Assembly (NCBI GenBank): GCA_964476375.1
Contig: CAYYZW010000217.1
Coordinates: 1 to 64,000, forward strand
From: SAT2750 sp964476375
Lineage (GTDB): Bacteria > Planctomycetota > Planctomycetia > Pirellulales > Pirellulaceae
Direction: 5' to 3'
DNA: 64,000 nt
Both the position numbers and the translations under genes were made by a program. The notes below the pieces were generated by a model that was not told the DNA's origin, did no database searches, and saw only the letters and a list, made by a program, of their open reading frames with translations. This document shows positions 53,206-62,417 of the stretch, one piece after another. Each line of letters begins with the position of its first letter. Positions within the stretch are counted from its first letter, which is position 1.

Positions 53206-54681
53206 TTAGCTGTCATCCTCGTCATCGGGCGGGGCCATTTTGCTCTGGTTGGCCGCCTTGAGATCGAGAAGGAGCGGGGCGGCGATCTCCTCGGCGAACC
53301 GGCGACCCGTTGCCAGAGGATCTGCAAGGGAAGGAGGACCGGTGGACGATGCCTCCTGCTGGAACATGTGGACGGTCCTGGTCGGGAAGGCGAAAGAGAC
53401 GCCCAGCCGTTCTGCAAGCTGCATGATGCCCAGGTAAAGTGACTGGCGTTCCTGGAGTTCTTCCCCATAGTCTGAACACTCCATGAAACAGAGCAGCAAC
53501 ACATCGAGGCTGTTGTCGCCAAAATTGTTGAAGTAGACGTGGAAGAGGTCCTTGCGGGTGCGGGGATGCTGCCGTATCAGTTCCCGGACTCCCTCACAGA
53601 AGGCAGTGATCTGGGCGGGTGTCGAGTCATATTCCAGGCCCAGCGTTGTCCGCAGTCGGCGGAACTTTCGCCGCCCCATGTTGTCCACAATCGCCGAGGT
53701 AAACTTGTTGTTTGGGACTGTCACCTGCGAGTCATAGAAAGTGCGGATCCGTGTACTGCGAATACCCATGCTCTCCACTGCCCCTTCATGATCCTCGAAA
53801 ATGATCCAGTCCCCGATTTCGAAGGGCCGGTCGATCATGACCAGGAAAGAACCAAAGACATTGCTCAGTGCATCCTGGGAAGCCAGGGCAAGTGCCATGC
53901 CACCCAACCCAAGCCCGCCGAGCAGGGCAGTGACTTTCAATTCGAAAACATCCGCGAACAGGATCAGGCCAATGCAGACAGCAAAGGTCTTGAGTGTCTT
54001 GGCAACCAGGGGGAGCAGCAGGTCGTCAAACTTCGTTTCGGTTCCCTCCGCCTTCTTCTTCAGGTAGCCAACGGCCATGTCAATCAGGATGAAGGACGTC
54101 CAGATAGCCGCCACCACGGTGAAGAACTTCAAAGCCACTTCAAAAATGATCAGGATATTTCCCGGTAAGCCAATCAGGGTGGTTCCCCAGAACCAGGTTA
54201 ATGCCTGGGCCAGCAATCCGATCGGCTTGAAGACCTTTCGCCGCTCGCGGGGCTGCATGTCATCAAAGGATGCACGAAACAGTATCTTCCCGACGATCGA
54301 AAACAGGTAGCGCGTGATCCTGTCGGCAGCAATGCCCAGGAACAGCAGGACCAGCAGGCAAAACCACTGTGCATCACGAAGACCAAAGTGCTCCTTGTCG
54401 AGCCAGAGAGGGAGCCAGGCATCCAGCCACGGTGCCATTTCTGATGATCCCTGCCCCGGTTTTTCTTCGATCTCTTCTTTTAACTTCTCTGTTTCTTCCC
54501 CTGCAGCCGTGATGGCTTCGATTTCTTCTGTCGCAGCCGGGCTGGTAACACTCGCCTCCGGTTCCTGGGCAGAAGCAGCCGGGCTGGAAAACAGGAAACT
54601 GGCCACACCAAGAAACAGGCCCGCAAGGAGAAAAATCCGGACTCTCTTGCCACGAAACAAGGCGTAGGATTTCACTGTCAT
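53206..54681 (-). CDS. MscS-family mechanosensitive ion channel
   Basis: 491 residues. A signal peptide (IFLLAGLFLGVASFLFSSPAASA) and a Glu-rich periplasmic stretch precede about five membrane segments. The pore helix is VTALLGGLGLGGMALALASQDALSNVFGSF, and the MscS beta domain follows (IGDWIIFEDHEGAVESMGIRSTRIRTF, TVPNNKFTSAIVDN). The C-terminal cytoplasmic domain ends in an acidic tail. It releases solutes on hypo-osmotic shock. It is larger than E. coli MscS (286) by virtue of extra N-terminal helices. Confidence 0.93.
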   Translation of the reverse strand: MTVKSYALFRGKRVRIFLLAGLFLGVASFLFSSPAASAQEPEASVTSPAATEEIEAITAAGEETEKLKEEIEEKPGQGSSEMAPWLDAWLPLWLDKEHFGLRDAQWFCLLVLLFLGIAADRITRYLFSIVGKILFRASFDDMQPRERRKVFKPIGLLAQALTWFWGTTLIGLPGNILIIFEVALKFFTVVAAIWTSFILIDMAVGYLKKKAEGTETKFDDLLLPLVAKTLKTFAVCIGLILFADVFELKVTALLGGLGLGGMALALASQDALSNVFGSFLVMIDRPFEIGDWIIFEDHEGAVESMGIRSTRIRTFYDSQVTVPNNKFTSAIVDNMGRRKFRRLRTTLGLEYDSTPAQITAFCEGVRELIRQHPRTRKDLFHVYFNNFGDNSLDVLLLCFMECSDYGEELQERQSLYLGIMQLAERLGVSFAFPTRTVHMFQQEASSTGPPSLADPLATGRRFAEEIAAPLLLDLKAANQSKMAPPDDEDDS

Positions 54682-54821
54682 CGCTGAATCTCCGATGAAA
54701 CACGGATGCTGGCGTCAAGCGGTGCGAAGTGTGGCAAAAAACCAGTTTCGGGGGAAGATCACATCCGATAAAGTAAAGAGGCTCGCTCCCCGTTTTGGTT
54801 TCGTCTCCACGGAACAATGCC

Positions 54822-56264
54822 ATGCTCACACTCCTGGGAAAAAAGTCGACAACCTGTGGCGGCCTCAGCCGTCGTCAGTTGATGCAGGTTGGTGGAGCAG
54901 GCCTGCTGGGACTTTCCCTCCCCCGCTTGATGGCAGCGGAAGAGGCGACTCCCTTTGCCGGCGCCCGTGCCAAGTCCGTTATTTTCCTCTTCCTGTTTGG
55001 CGGGCCCAGCCAGCTTGAGACCTTTGATATGAAGCCGGATGCACCGAGCGGTATCCGGGGACCCTTCAAGACCACGCCCAGCAAGACGCCGGAGCTGAGA
55101 ATATGCGAGCACCTTTCCAGGACAGCCGCGATCTCGGACAAGCTTGCAGTCATCAAGACGATGACGCACAGCTACAACGACCATAGCGGTGCCGGTCACT
55201 ACGTGCAGACTGGCCATCGCTGGAAGATCCCCATCGGGGGTGGCTTCAATGTCACTCCCAACGACGCTCCCTCGATGGGATCGATTGTGAAATACTATTC
55301 GCAGAACCAGCCCGGGGGCCTGGAGCGGGACATGCCCAGTTACGTGGTGGTCCCGAATTTCCTCGGACGGCTGCAGGACTACAAGGTCCAGCTCCGCCGT
55401 CCCGGTGAAACTGCCGGATGGCTGGGCCGGGCCTACGATCCACTCAACACGCGACTGGACAAACGGGGGAAGGATGACAACCCGTACTTCCGTGACTGTA
55501 CTGACGAGGAGCTAGACTATCAAATCCAGGGACTGGAGCAGCTTAACGGGATCACGCTGGACCGGCTGGATCGACGCAACTCGCTACTGACGCAGTTCAA
55601 CCGGGAACGACAGCTGCTCGACAGGCGAGGGAACATGCATGCCATGGATCGTTTCCGCCAGCGAGCCCTGGCCCTGGTAAGCTCCGAGAAAACCCGCCAG
55701 GCTTTCGATGTCCGCAAGGAACCGGACGCCCTGCGGGATCGCTACGGCCGTCACCTGTTCGGACAATCGACCCTGGTCGCGAGGCGTTTGATCGAAACAG
55801 GAGTCCGTTTTGTGACGGTGCACTACGACGCCGTCGATGGATATAGCTGGGACTCCCACCGCAGCAGCAGTTACCTTGAAAACCACCTTGTCCCGACCCT
55901 GGACCAGGCACTTTCCGCCCTGGTCACCGACCTCGACCAGCGGGGCCTGCTGGACGAAACCCTGGTTGTCGCCATGGGAGAGATGGGGCGGACCCCCAAG
56001 GCCAACGACAAGTGGGGACGTGGCCACTGGAGCACCCTCTTTCCGGCCGTGGTTGCCGGGGCAGGCGTGCAGGGTGGGCTGGTCTACGGGAAAACAGATC
56101 GCCATGCGGAATACGCCACGGAAAAACCCGTCAGCCCCGAGGACCTGGCAAGCACCATCTACCATGCCCTCGGTATCGATTCGAACTGGAGAATTCCCGA
56201 TGCTTCCGGGCGACCTATCTCGCTTGTGGATGGCGGCAGTCCCGTCCTGGAACTCTTCTCCTAG
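54822..56264 (+). CDS. DUF1501-domain protein with Tat-like signal
   Basis: 480 residues from ATG 54822. The Tat-like signal is LSRRQLMQVGGAGLLGLSLPRL. DUF1501 blocks are RAKSVIFLFLFGGPSQLETFDMK, MTHSYNDHSGAGHYVQTG, GVRFVTVHYDAVDGYSWDSH and VVAMGEMGRTPKAND. The fold is alkaline-phosphatase/sulfatase-like and these proteins are usually paired with DUF1549/DUF1553 cytochrome-like partners in planctomycetes; here none is adjacent (one lies at 62418). The exact role is unknown. A diverged copy of codons around 54920-55005 recurs at 58854-58940. Its TAG stop shares a CTAG with the convergent gene. Confidence 0.9.
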   Translation: MLTLLGKKSTTCGGLSRRQLMQVGGAGLLGLSLPRLMAAEEATPFAGARAKSVIFLFLFGGPSQLETFDMKPDAPSGIRGPFKTTPSKTPELRICEHLSRTAAISDKLAVIKTMTHSYNDHSGAGHYVQTGHRWKIPIGGGFNVTPNDAPSMGSIVKYYSQNQPGGLERDMPSYVVVPNFLGRLQDYKVQLRRPGETAGWLGRAYDPLNTRLDKRGKDDNPYFRDCTDEELDYQIQGLEQLNGITLDRLDRRNSLLTQFNRERQLLDRRGNMHAMDRFRQRALALVSSEKTRQAFDVRKEPDALRDRYGRHLFGQSTLVARRLIETGVRFVTVHYDAVDGYSWDSHRSSSYLENHLVPTLDQALSALVTDLDQRGLLDETLVVAMGEMGRTPKANDKWGRGHWSTLFPAVVAGAGVQGGLVYGKTDRHAEYATEKPVSPEDLASTIYHALGIDSNWRIPDASGRPISLVDGGSPVLELFS

Positions 56265-57271
56265 TCCTGCCCCGGGGCCGTCAAACCACCAAGGTAGTAG
56301 GCATCACTCGCCCGGACGGATTCGCCAAGCAGGTCAATAGACCGAAGTTGTCCAGCCAGCGTATCCCAGCGTTCGGCAGTCATCTGGCCCAGCTCCCCGG
56401 CCGGCATGCCCCCTGGCAGGCAGAGAGGCCGAAGCTGCTCCACACCAAAATCCAGGATCTCCAGGCTCATCTGCTCGTTGATCGAGTGAAGATGCTCGTT
56501 CACTGCAGCAGGATTTTCCAGGTACTGCTGCCAGCCACGAATCGAGGCCCGCACCATGCGATGAACCAGGTCCCTGTCCTTTTCAAGCTGCTGGTTGCTT
56601 GTCACCAGGATGCTGGTGTAGGGATTGAATCCCAGGTCCGAGACCATCAGGTTTCGGGTCGAGGCACCCTGCTGCCGGGCAACAAACGGCTCACTGAAAA
56701 CATAACCCTGCTGGGCAAAATCCTTTCGTTCCAGGAAACGAGCCACGCTGCCGGAGTAAGCGACCACCTGCACGCCTTCCAGCAAGCCCTGTTTCTCCAT
56801 GAACCGGGCATAGGCCTTGCCGCTGCCCATGGCCACGGTCATTCCCTTTAATCCACTGAAGTCCTCGATATCCGAATCAGCGTGGACCATGATGCAGCGG
56901 GGGCTGGACTGGAGAGGAGCCATCAGCGCCACGACCTCCGCCTGCTGCTCCCGGCCCAGCAGCACCTGGTCCGCATTGGCGACGGCAAACGTGACCTGTT
57001 GCCCGGCTGTCTTCTGGATCACACCGGCGGCTGGACCCCCCGGAAGGATTTCCACGTCGATTCCTTCCTCCTCGTAGTAGCCACTGAGCAGGGCGGCATA
57101 GTAACCCCCATGCTCGGCTTCCGGGAACCAGTTCAACTGCAGGCTGACCGTCTGCCTCCCGCCTTCACGCTCACCCTCCCCGGGAGGGTTTCCCGGCGGT
57201 TGATCCACCGCCCGGCAACCGGCCATGAAAGCCAGCAGGAGCAGGACTGTTATCAGTGGTCGTTTCAGCAT
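56261..57271 (-). CDS. ABC transporter substrate-binding lipoprotein, NMT1/THI5-like
   Basis: 336 residues from ATG 57271 (GGAGAA upstream). The lipoprotein signal MLKRPLITVLLLLAFMAGC has Cys19. The mature part begins VSLQLNWFPEAEHGGYYAALLSGYYEEEGIDVEILPGG, the characteristic opening of NMT1-like binding proteins for pyrimidine precursors, nitrate or alkanesulfonates. It is the last gene of a leftward operon with permease and ATPase. The ligand could be a hydroxymethylpyrimidine-type thiamine precursor, but the sequence does not decide this. Confidence 0.88.
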   Translation of the reverse strand: MLKRPLITVLLLLAFMAGCRAVDQPPGNPPGEGEREGGRQTVSLQLNWFPEAEHGGYYAALLSGYYEEEGIDVEILPGGPAAGVIQKTAGQQVTFAVANADQVLLGREQQAEVVALMAPLQSSPRCIMVHADSDIEDFSGLKGMTVAMGSGKAYARFMEKQGLLEGVQVVAYSGSVARFLERKDFAQQGYVFSEPFVARQQGASTRNLMVSDLGFNPYTSILVTSNQQLEKDRDLVHRMVRASIRGWQQYLENPAAVNEHLHSINEQMSLEILDFGVEQLRPLCLPGGMPAGELGQMTAERWDTLAGQLRSIDLLGESVRASDAYYLGGLTAPGQD

Positions 57272-57309
57272 CTGTCTTGTTCTCCAGGGGTATTGTAGTG
57301 GATCTTGGG

Positions 57310-58101
57310 CTAGTGCGTTTCCATCCCTGCTGTCCAGCGTCCCAGCAGATGTTTTCCGGCCAGCGAGACAGCAGCAAACATGGCGACTCCCAGCAGCGTG
57401 GCGGCAATCACGCACCCAAACAGGAGATCGGTTTGCAGGTTCGGAACCGCGGAGAGGACAAAGTACCCCAGTCCACGGTCCTGGACCAGGGAACCGGCGA
57501 AAAACTCGCCCACGATGGCCCCCACCACGGCCAGCCCGGCGGCGATCCGGGCACCGGTCACCAGCGAGGGCATGGCCGAAGGAATTCTCAGTTTGACCAG
57601 CTGTTGCCAGCGACTGGCATGGTTGAGCTGGAAGAGATCATGGAGTCCCTCGTCGATCGAGGTCAATCCCGTGGTCACGTTGGTAATCACGGGGAACAGG
57701 CTGATGATCACGGTTACCACCACAACGCTCTGGAATCCCTCGCCAAACCAGTTCACGATCAGCGGGGCGATGGCCACAATCGGAACCGTCTGCAGGGCGA
57801 TCGCGTAAGGGTAAAAACTCCGCCTCACGATCCTGGATTGGCTGAAGAGAAGTGCCGTGGTGGTCCCCAGCAGGATACTGATAAGCAACCCCAGCACGGC
57901 CGCTCGACCTGTCAGCCAGATGGCCGAGAAGAGCTCGACCCGATGCTCAATCGCTGCTTCCACCACGGCAGTGGGGGAAGGCAACAGGTAGGGCTTGATC
58001 TCCAGCAGCATGACAACCAGCTGCCAGGCGATCAGCACCAGCACCAGCAGGATCAGTGGTGGAAACAGGGTACGAAGGAACCGGTGGAAGGGCCTGCTCA
58101 T
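57310..58101 (-). CDS. ABC transporter permease (SsuC/ThiX-like)
   Basis: 263 residues with about six membrane segments (LFPPLILLVLVLIAWQLVV, AAVLGLLISILLGTTTALLF, ALQTVPIVAIAPLIVNWFG). The EAA loop is DEGLHDLFQLNHASRWQQLVKLRIPSAMPSLVTG, where the coupling helix meets the ATPase. Its start overlaps the end of the ATPase gene by 4 bases (ATGA), so translation is coupled. It forms the membrane pore of the importer. Confidence 0.92.
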   Translation of the reverse strand: MSRPFHRFLRTLFPPLILLVLVLIAWQLVVMLLEIKPYLLPSPTAVVEAAIEHRVELFSAIWLTGRAAVLGLLISILLGTTTALLFSQSRIVRRSFYPYAIALQTVPIVAIAPLIVNWFGEGFQSVVVVTVIISLFPVITNVTTGLTSIDEGLHDLFQLNHASRWQQLVKLRIPSAMPSLVTGARIAAGLAVVGAIVGEFFAGSLVQDRGLGYFVLSAVPNLQTDLLFGCVIAATLLGVAMFAAVSLAGKHLLGRWTAGMETH

Positions 58102-58847
58102 GCCACACTCTCCCTCAGCCGCCGGCCAACATCTGCCACGAGCCGGGCAAACTCCGCCTCCCCTCGCAGCGCCGCCTGCCGGGGAAAAGGAAAGGGAACC
58201 GGAACCTGGTCAACAAGCCGCCCAGGAGGCGATTGCATCAGGTAGACCTGCTGACTCAGAAAGACGGCCTCGCTGACATTATGGGTGACAAAGACAATCG
58301 TCTGGCCCTGTTTGTCCCAGATTGCCAGTAACTCCTCGTTCAATTGCTGTCGCAGCATGTCATCCAGGGCGGCAAAGGGCTCATCCAGTAGCAGGATATC
58401 AGGACGAGTGACCAGGGCCCGTGCCAAAGAGACTCGCATCCGCATCCCACCGGAGAGCATGCGGGGGTACTTCAGGCCATCCTCGGGCTGGAGCCCGACC
58501 ATTTCCTGGATCTGGCCTGCAGCCTCCAGCTGGGCCTTGACCGGATAGCCACGAAGCTCCAGTGGCAGGCGAATATTGTCGATCACGTTTCTCCAGGGAA
58601 GCAGCGTGGGATCCTGGAAGACAAAGCCGATCTCGGTGTGCACATCATCGGCCGGGCCGCCCACTTCCAGTTTCCCCGCGGACGGGTCCAGGAGTCCGGC
58701 GATCAGCTTGAGGAGCGTGGACTTTCCACAGCCGGAGGGCCCCAGGATGGAGACGAAATCACCCTCTCCCACCTGCAGGTCAAGCCCCTCCAGGACCGCA
58801 GGCTGCTCGGGAGAAAAAGAGATGCCAACCTGCTGCGCCGAAACCAT
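58098..58847 (-). CDS. ABC transporter ATP-binding protein (SsuB/ThiZ-like)
   Basis: 249 residues from ATG 58847. Walker A is GPSGCGKST, the Q-loop lies in FVFQDPTLLPWRNV, the signature is LSGGMRMRVSLARAL, Walker B is ILLLDEPFAALD and the switch is THNVSEAV. Gene order is ATPase, permease, binding protein, all leftward. The DNA just upstream of its start is not ordinary intergenic sequence but a decayed DUF1501 fragment, so its promoter sits in or beyond that remnant. Confidence 0.94.
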   Translation of the reverse strand: MVSAQQVGISFSPEQPAVLEGLDLQVGEGDFVSILGPSGCGKSTLLKLIAGLLDPSAGKLEVGGPADDVHTEIGFVFQDPTLLPWRNVIDNIRLPLELRGYPVKAQLEAAGQIQEMVGLQPEDGLKYPRMLSGGMRMRVSLARALVTRPDILLLDEPFAALDDMLRQQLNEELLAIWDKQGQTIVFVTHNVSEAVFLSQQVYLMQSPPGRLVDQVPVPFPFPRQAALRGEAEFARLVADVGRRLRESVA

Positions 58848-58853
58848 GCCCGT

Positions 58854-58940
58854 CCCCCGTTTGCCGGCAGCCGGGGAAGCAGCTCCCTCTTCTGACACCC
58901 GTGCCAGGTCAGTCATTTTCCTGTTCCTGTTTCGCGGTCC
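58854..58940 (+). pseudogene. Remnant of a DUF1501 gene
   Basis: Without gaps, 58854-58940 lines up with 54920-55005 inside the intact DUF1501 gene, agreeing over most positions, e.g. CCCGTGCCA and ATTTTCCT/GTTCCTGTTT blocks. Translated on the plus strand it reads DTRARSVIFLFLFRGP against GARAKSVIFLFLFGGP. There is no start, no downstream continuation and no reading frame of useful length. It is what remains of a second DUF1501 copy, or a partial duplication of this one. Confidence 0.7.
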
Positions 58941-58971
58941 CAGGTGGCATGTCTGGTCGGGGCCTGGCACT

Positions 58972-58977
58972 TATAAT
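58972..58977 (+). promoter_or_regulatory. Candidate -10 box of the CbiX-like gene
   Basis: A perfect TATAAT 57 bases before the start at 59035. No convincing -35 lies 16-18 bases upstream. Confidence 0.3.
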
Positions 58978-59034
58978 GAATGATCAAACGCCAATCATAA
59001 CATGCCATGTTTCATACGGCACGGGAGATGGACG

Positions 59035-59499
59035 ATGACGGACATCCCGCTCGCATCACGAGGTACGATCCCTGCCGACCCTCCACTCCAGGAACTCGGT
59101 CTTATCGTCATCGACCACGGCTCCCGCCGCGAGGAGAGTAACGACCAGCTACTGGAATACGTGGAACTGCTCAAGCAACAGGCCGGGTACAAGATCGTTG
59201 AACCGGCACACATGGAGATCGCATCCCCGAACATGTCCATGGCCATGGACCGCTGCGTCCGGCAGGGAGCACGCTACGTTGTCATTCATCCCTGGTTCCT
59301 GGGCCCCGGGCGGCACTGGCGAGAACATATCCCTGTGCTGGCTGCCGAGGCGGCCCACGCACACCCCCAGCTCGCCTACGTGGTGACCGAGCCGCTGGGC
59401 CTCCACCCGGGGCTGCTCAGGGCAACCTGTGACCGCATCACGGATGCTCTCCGGCAGGGACCAGCCGACACCGGCAATCATGTGGAGGCAGGGAATTGA
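59035..59499 (+). CDS. CbiX/sirohydrochlorin-chelatase-like protein
   Basis: 154 residues from ATG 59035; GGGAGATGG lies upstream and excludes the longer 59002 start. GLIVIDHGSRREESND near residue 22 carries the conserved metal-binding His of the CbiX family. VVIHPWFLGPGRHWREHIP near residue 80 carries a second His set. Length fits the short single-domain form (CbiX-S). Such proteins insert Co or Fe into sirohydrochlorin or act as cysteine-free metal chaperones. No cobalamin or siroheme genes are adjacent, so the substrate is open. Confidence 0.85.
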   Translation: MTDIPLASRGTIPADPPLQELGLIVIDHGSRREESNDQLLEYVELLKQQAGYKIVEPAHMEIASPNMSMAMDRCVRQGARYVVIHPWFLGPGRHWREHIPVLAAEAAHAHPQLAYVVTEPLGLHPGLLRATCDRITDALRQGPADTGNHVEAGN

Positions 59500-59501
59500 G
59501 T

Positions 59502-59507
59502 TATAAT
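59502..59507 (+). promoter_or_regulatory. Candidate -10 box of the oxidoreductase gene at 59551
   Basis: TATAAT directly after the CbiX-like stop codon and 43 bases before the next start. The -35 match is poor. Confidence 0.3.
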
Positions 59508-59550
59508 CCATGGCCTGGATAAATCCTCTTTCGAGTACAAGGACAACACC

Positions 59551-60852
59551 ATGACGCGTGACAAGACAAACCGCCGAGAGTTCATCGGGTTGACCGCAAG
59601 GGCAGGTGCTCTTGCAGCCGTCCCCTACTTTGCCAGCAACGTGGACTTGTTTGCGCAGGAAAACCAGGCGGCCAATGACAAGCTGAACGTCGCGGCGATC
59701 GGGAACGGTGGGCGGGGTTCCGCTGTCGGGAACCAGGCGGGCCGGCTGGGGAACATGGTTGCCTGCTGTGATGTTGATTCGCAGCGTGCGGAGGCATTTG
59801 CCAAGCGTTACGGGGCCTCCTGCAAACCCTACGGGGATTATCGAGATATCCTGGACCGCAAGGATGTGGACCTGGTTACCATCGGCACCCCTGACCACTG
59901 GCATACCAAGATCTCCATTGATGCCATGAATGCAGGCAAGGATGTCTATTGCGAGAAGCCCCTCACGCTGACAATCGACGAGGGCAAGCTGATCCAGAAA
60001 GTGGTCAAGAAGACCGGGCGGGTATTCCAGGTCGGAACCCAGCAGCGGAGTGAGTATGGCCGGCATTTTCTGCACGCGATCGTGATCGCCCGCAGTGGGC
60101 GCCTGGGGGACAGCCTCAAGGCGATTTCCTCCGTGGGCAAGGCACAGAAGGGGGGCCCTTTCGCGACAGGTGAGGTGCCCGGCCATCTCAACTGGGACAT
60201 GTGGCTGGGGCAGGCTCCCGAGACCGCCTACATCAAGGAACGCACCCATTACCAGTTTCGCTGGTGGCTGGAATACTCCGGCGGACAGGTGACCGACTGG
60301 GGGGTGCATCATACCGATATCGCCATGTGGGCCCTCGGCCTGGAGAACACGGGCCCGGTGAGTATTGAAGGGAAGGGTGAATTCAACAAGCAGCCTGACT
60401 GCTATAACGTCGCCCACTCGTTCGATACCACGGCGACGTTTGCCAACGGTCATGAAATCCGCCTGACAAGTGGCCCCAACGAGCTGATCATCGAGGGAGA
60501 AAAGGGCAAGATCCGGGTGAACCGGGGTGGCCTGACCGGCAAGCCCGTGGAAGAAATCATGAGCACCGACGAGGGGAAAGAGTGGCTCGCCGAGGAGACA
60601 GAAAAACTTTACCGTGGCAAGCCAACCGCCCACATGGTCAACTTCTTCTCCTGTGTGAAAAGCCGCGAGCTGCCCGTTTCAGACGTCTTTACCCATCACC
60701 GCAGTGTGAGCGTCTGCCACCTGGCAAACATTGCCATGCTGCTGGGGCGCAAGCTCACCTGGAATCCCAGGAAAGAAGATTTCGAGGGGGACGAGCAGGC
60801 AAGTTCCATGCTGAGCCGGGAACAGAGAAAGGGCTTTGAGATCCATGTCTAG
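59551..60852 (+). CDS. Gfo/Idh/MocA-family oxidoreductase with Tat-like leader
   Basis: 433 residues. The leader NRREFIGLTARAGALAAVPYFA has an RRxF core. VAAIGNGGRGSAVG is the Rossmann motif, TIGTPDHWHTK and VYCEKPLTLT (EKP) follow, and GGQVTDWGVHHTDIAMWALG carries the conserved His. PTAHMVNFFSCVKSRELPVSDVFTHHRS is near the C-terminus. It resembles the protein at 24648 in overall plan. The next gene starts inside its last codons (ATGTCTAG), so the pair is translationally coupled. Confidence 0.92.
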   Translation: MTRDKTNRREFIGLTARAGALAAVPYFASNVDLFAQENQAANDKLNVAAIGNGGRGSAVGNQAGRLGNMVACCDVDSQRAEAFAKRYGASCKPYGDYRDILDRKDVDLVTIGTPDHWHTKISIDAMNAGKDVYCEKPLTLTIDEGKLIQKVVKKTGRVFQVGTQQRSEYGRHFLHAIVIARSGRLGDSLKAISSVGKAQKGGPFATGEVPGHLNWDMWLGQAPETAYIKERTHYQFRWWLEYSGGQVTDWGVHHTDIAMWALGLENTGPVSIEGKGEFNKQPDCYNVAHSFDTTATFANGHEIRLTSGPNELIIEGEKGKIRVNRGGLTGKPVEEIMSTDEGKEWLAEETEKLYRGKPTAHMVNFFSCVKSRELPVSDVFTHHRSVSVCHLANIAMLLGRKLTWNPRKEDFEGDEQASSMLSREQRKGFEIHV

Positions 60853-62269
60853 CCACAGCGACCTGGAAACGGACAGGACGAACCAGGATGCAGCGCCGGA
60901 CCCTGCGCCACCGACCGACCTGGAACCCCCGCCATCGGCCATCAAGAGGCTGGCCCTCCCTTTCATCCTGGTGGTTGGAATTGCTTTCTTTATCGTGTTC
61001 ATTGTTCAGTTTATTCCAGGCCTGGACAGTCAACCGCCCGTCAGCCGATTCAGGAATGTGCCACCGATGGAAGGGCCCGACATGCTGAAAGCCTTCATGC
61101 CAGGTGGCCAGCAAAGCGAGATGGTCAATCCAAACCAGGAACCACCCGCTGCGCAGATCGAACTGGCCCGGGATCTTAATTCGCTGGACTCCGGGCTGGT
61201 GCCTGATTCATTCCAGGCCGCCCTGGTGCTTCAGGTACGGCAGGTCCTGGAGTCCCCCGCTGCCGAACCGTTAACTGCGATGATGGGAGGAGGGCTGCCG
61301 GCGGAACTCCAGCAGTCTTTCCAGGTCGATCCAGAGAGTATGGAGACCCTCATCGTGCTGATCGACTCCCTGCCGGAGCAACTCGTGCCCGCCGTACCAC
61401 ACACACCATCACCCGCCATCGAGAGTGAAGAGAGTAGTGATGACGATGGGAGCGACACTGCGGACGAGGAACCGGCCATCGCTGAGATACCCGTGGGACG
61501 CACACCGATGGAACTGGCAGTGGTCATCAAACTGGTCGAGGGGAGTGATGCCCCCGCAATTGCCACGGCATTGACACAGAGTATTCCGGGAGTATGGAGA
61601 GAAGAGAAGATCGGAGAAAAACCGGGAAGGGTGAATGCCCTGCCGCTCCCCCCCCCTCTTCCGACCGGGATCTGTATTTACGATGATCTGACCCTGCTTG
61701 TCTCCAGCCCTGCCACCATCCAGGCGATGCTTGCGGCCAAGGGAAGCAGCCCGCTTGCCAAGCGACTGTCAACCATCGACCTCCGCAACGATACTGTCCT
61801 CGTTGTGACCCCGGCGCTCCTTCCGGCAACCATCACACAGGGTCTGAATGGAACACTTCTTCCCCCGCTGATCATGTTGAGGGAACTCCCGGGCCAGCTG
61901 CAGACAGCCTCGCTCGCCATCCGGCTTACCAGCGACCCCCGGCTCCAGTTGGAATTCGACTCACCCGATGAAGCAAATGCCAGTACTGTCCGGAACAGCA
62001 TCCAGGGACTTCTGACTTTTTCCGAGATCATCATCTCGGCACAGCAGGATCAATTTATTGACAATCCCGTGGCACCTGACGGTTATGTGGAAATGCTTCA
62101 TGCCCTGGAAAAGCTGGTGAAAAGCAATACCGCGGAACAACAGGGTCTGACAAACGTGGTCTCTGTTCCCCTCTCCGAGGAGGTGGTCGCCGTACTGATG
62201 GCGATCCCCTCACAGATGCAACCACCAGCCAGCCTGGATGAAGCATCCGTTGAAAGTGAAATGCCCTGA
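60845..62269 (+). CDS. Hypothetical single-pass membrane protein
   Basis: 474 residues from ATG 60845, overlapping the previous stop by 8 bases. An acidic, proline-rich N-terminus precedes one membrane segment (LALPFILVVGIAFFIVFIVQF) at about residues 41-61. The periplasmic part includes an acidic insertion (EESSDDDGSDTADEEPA) near residue 200 and short alpha/beta segments such as TPMELAVVIKLVEGSDAPAIATAL and LLVSSPATIQAMLA. I recognise no family. Coupling to an oxidoreductase is the only functional clue. Confidence 0.75.
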   Translation: MSSHSDLETDRTNQDAAPDPAPPTDLEPPPSAIKRLALPFILVVGIAFFIVFIVQFIPGLDSQPPVSRFRNVPPMEGPDMLKAFMPGGQQSEMVNPNQEPPAAQIELARDLNSLDSGLVPDSFQAALVLQVRQVLESPAAEPLTAMMGGGLPAELQQSFQVDPESMETLIVLIDSLPEQLVPAVPHTPSPAIESEESSDDDGSDTADEEPAIAEIPVGRTPMELAVVIKLVEGSDAPAIATALTQSIPGVWREEKIGEKPGRVNALPLPPPLPTGICIYDDLTLLVSSPATIQAMLAAKGSSPLAKRLSTIDLRNDTVLVVTPALLPATITQGLNGTLLPPLIMLRELPGQLQTASLAIRLTSDPRLQLEFDSPDEANASTVRNSIQGLLTFSEIIISAQQDQFIDNPVAPDGYVEMLHALEKLVKSNTAEQQGLTNVVSVPLSEEVVAVLMAIPSQMQPPASLDEASVESEMP

Positions 62270-62417
62270 GCACAATACCCTTTCCTGCCTGGGCCATATT
62301 CAGCGTTGTGAAAGAGAGCATTGGGGCCTACCATAATGGTATGAATCATGTGTCGCCTGCCCTGACCAGCACCCACCCCTGGCGATCAAGGAACTCTACT
62401 AAACCGGGATTCCGCCG

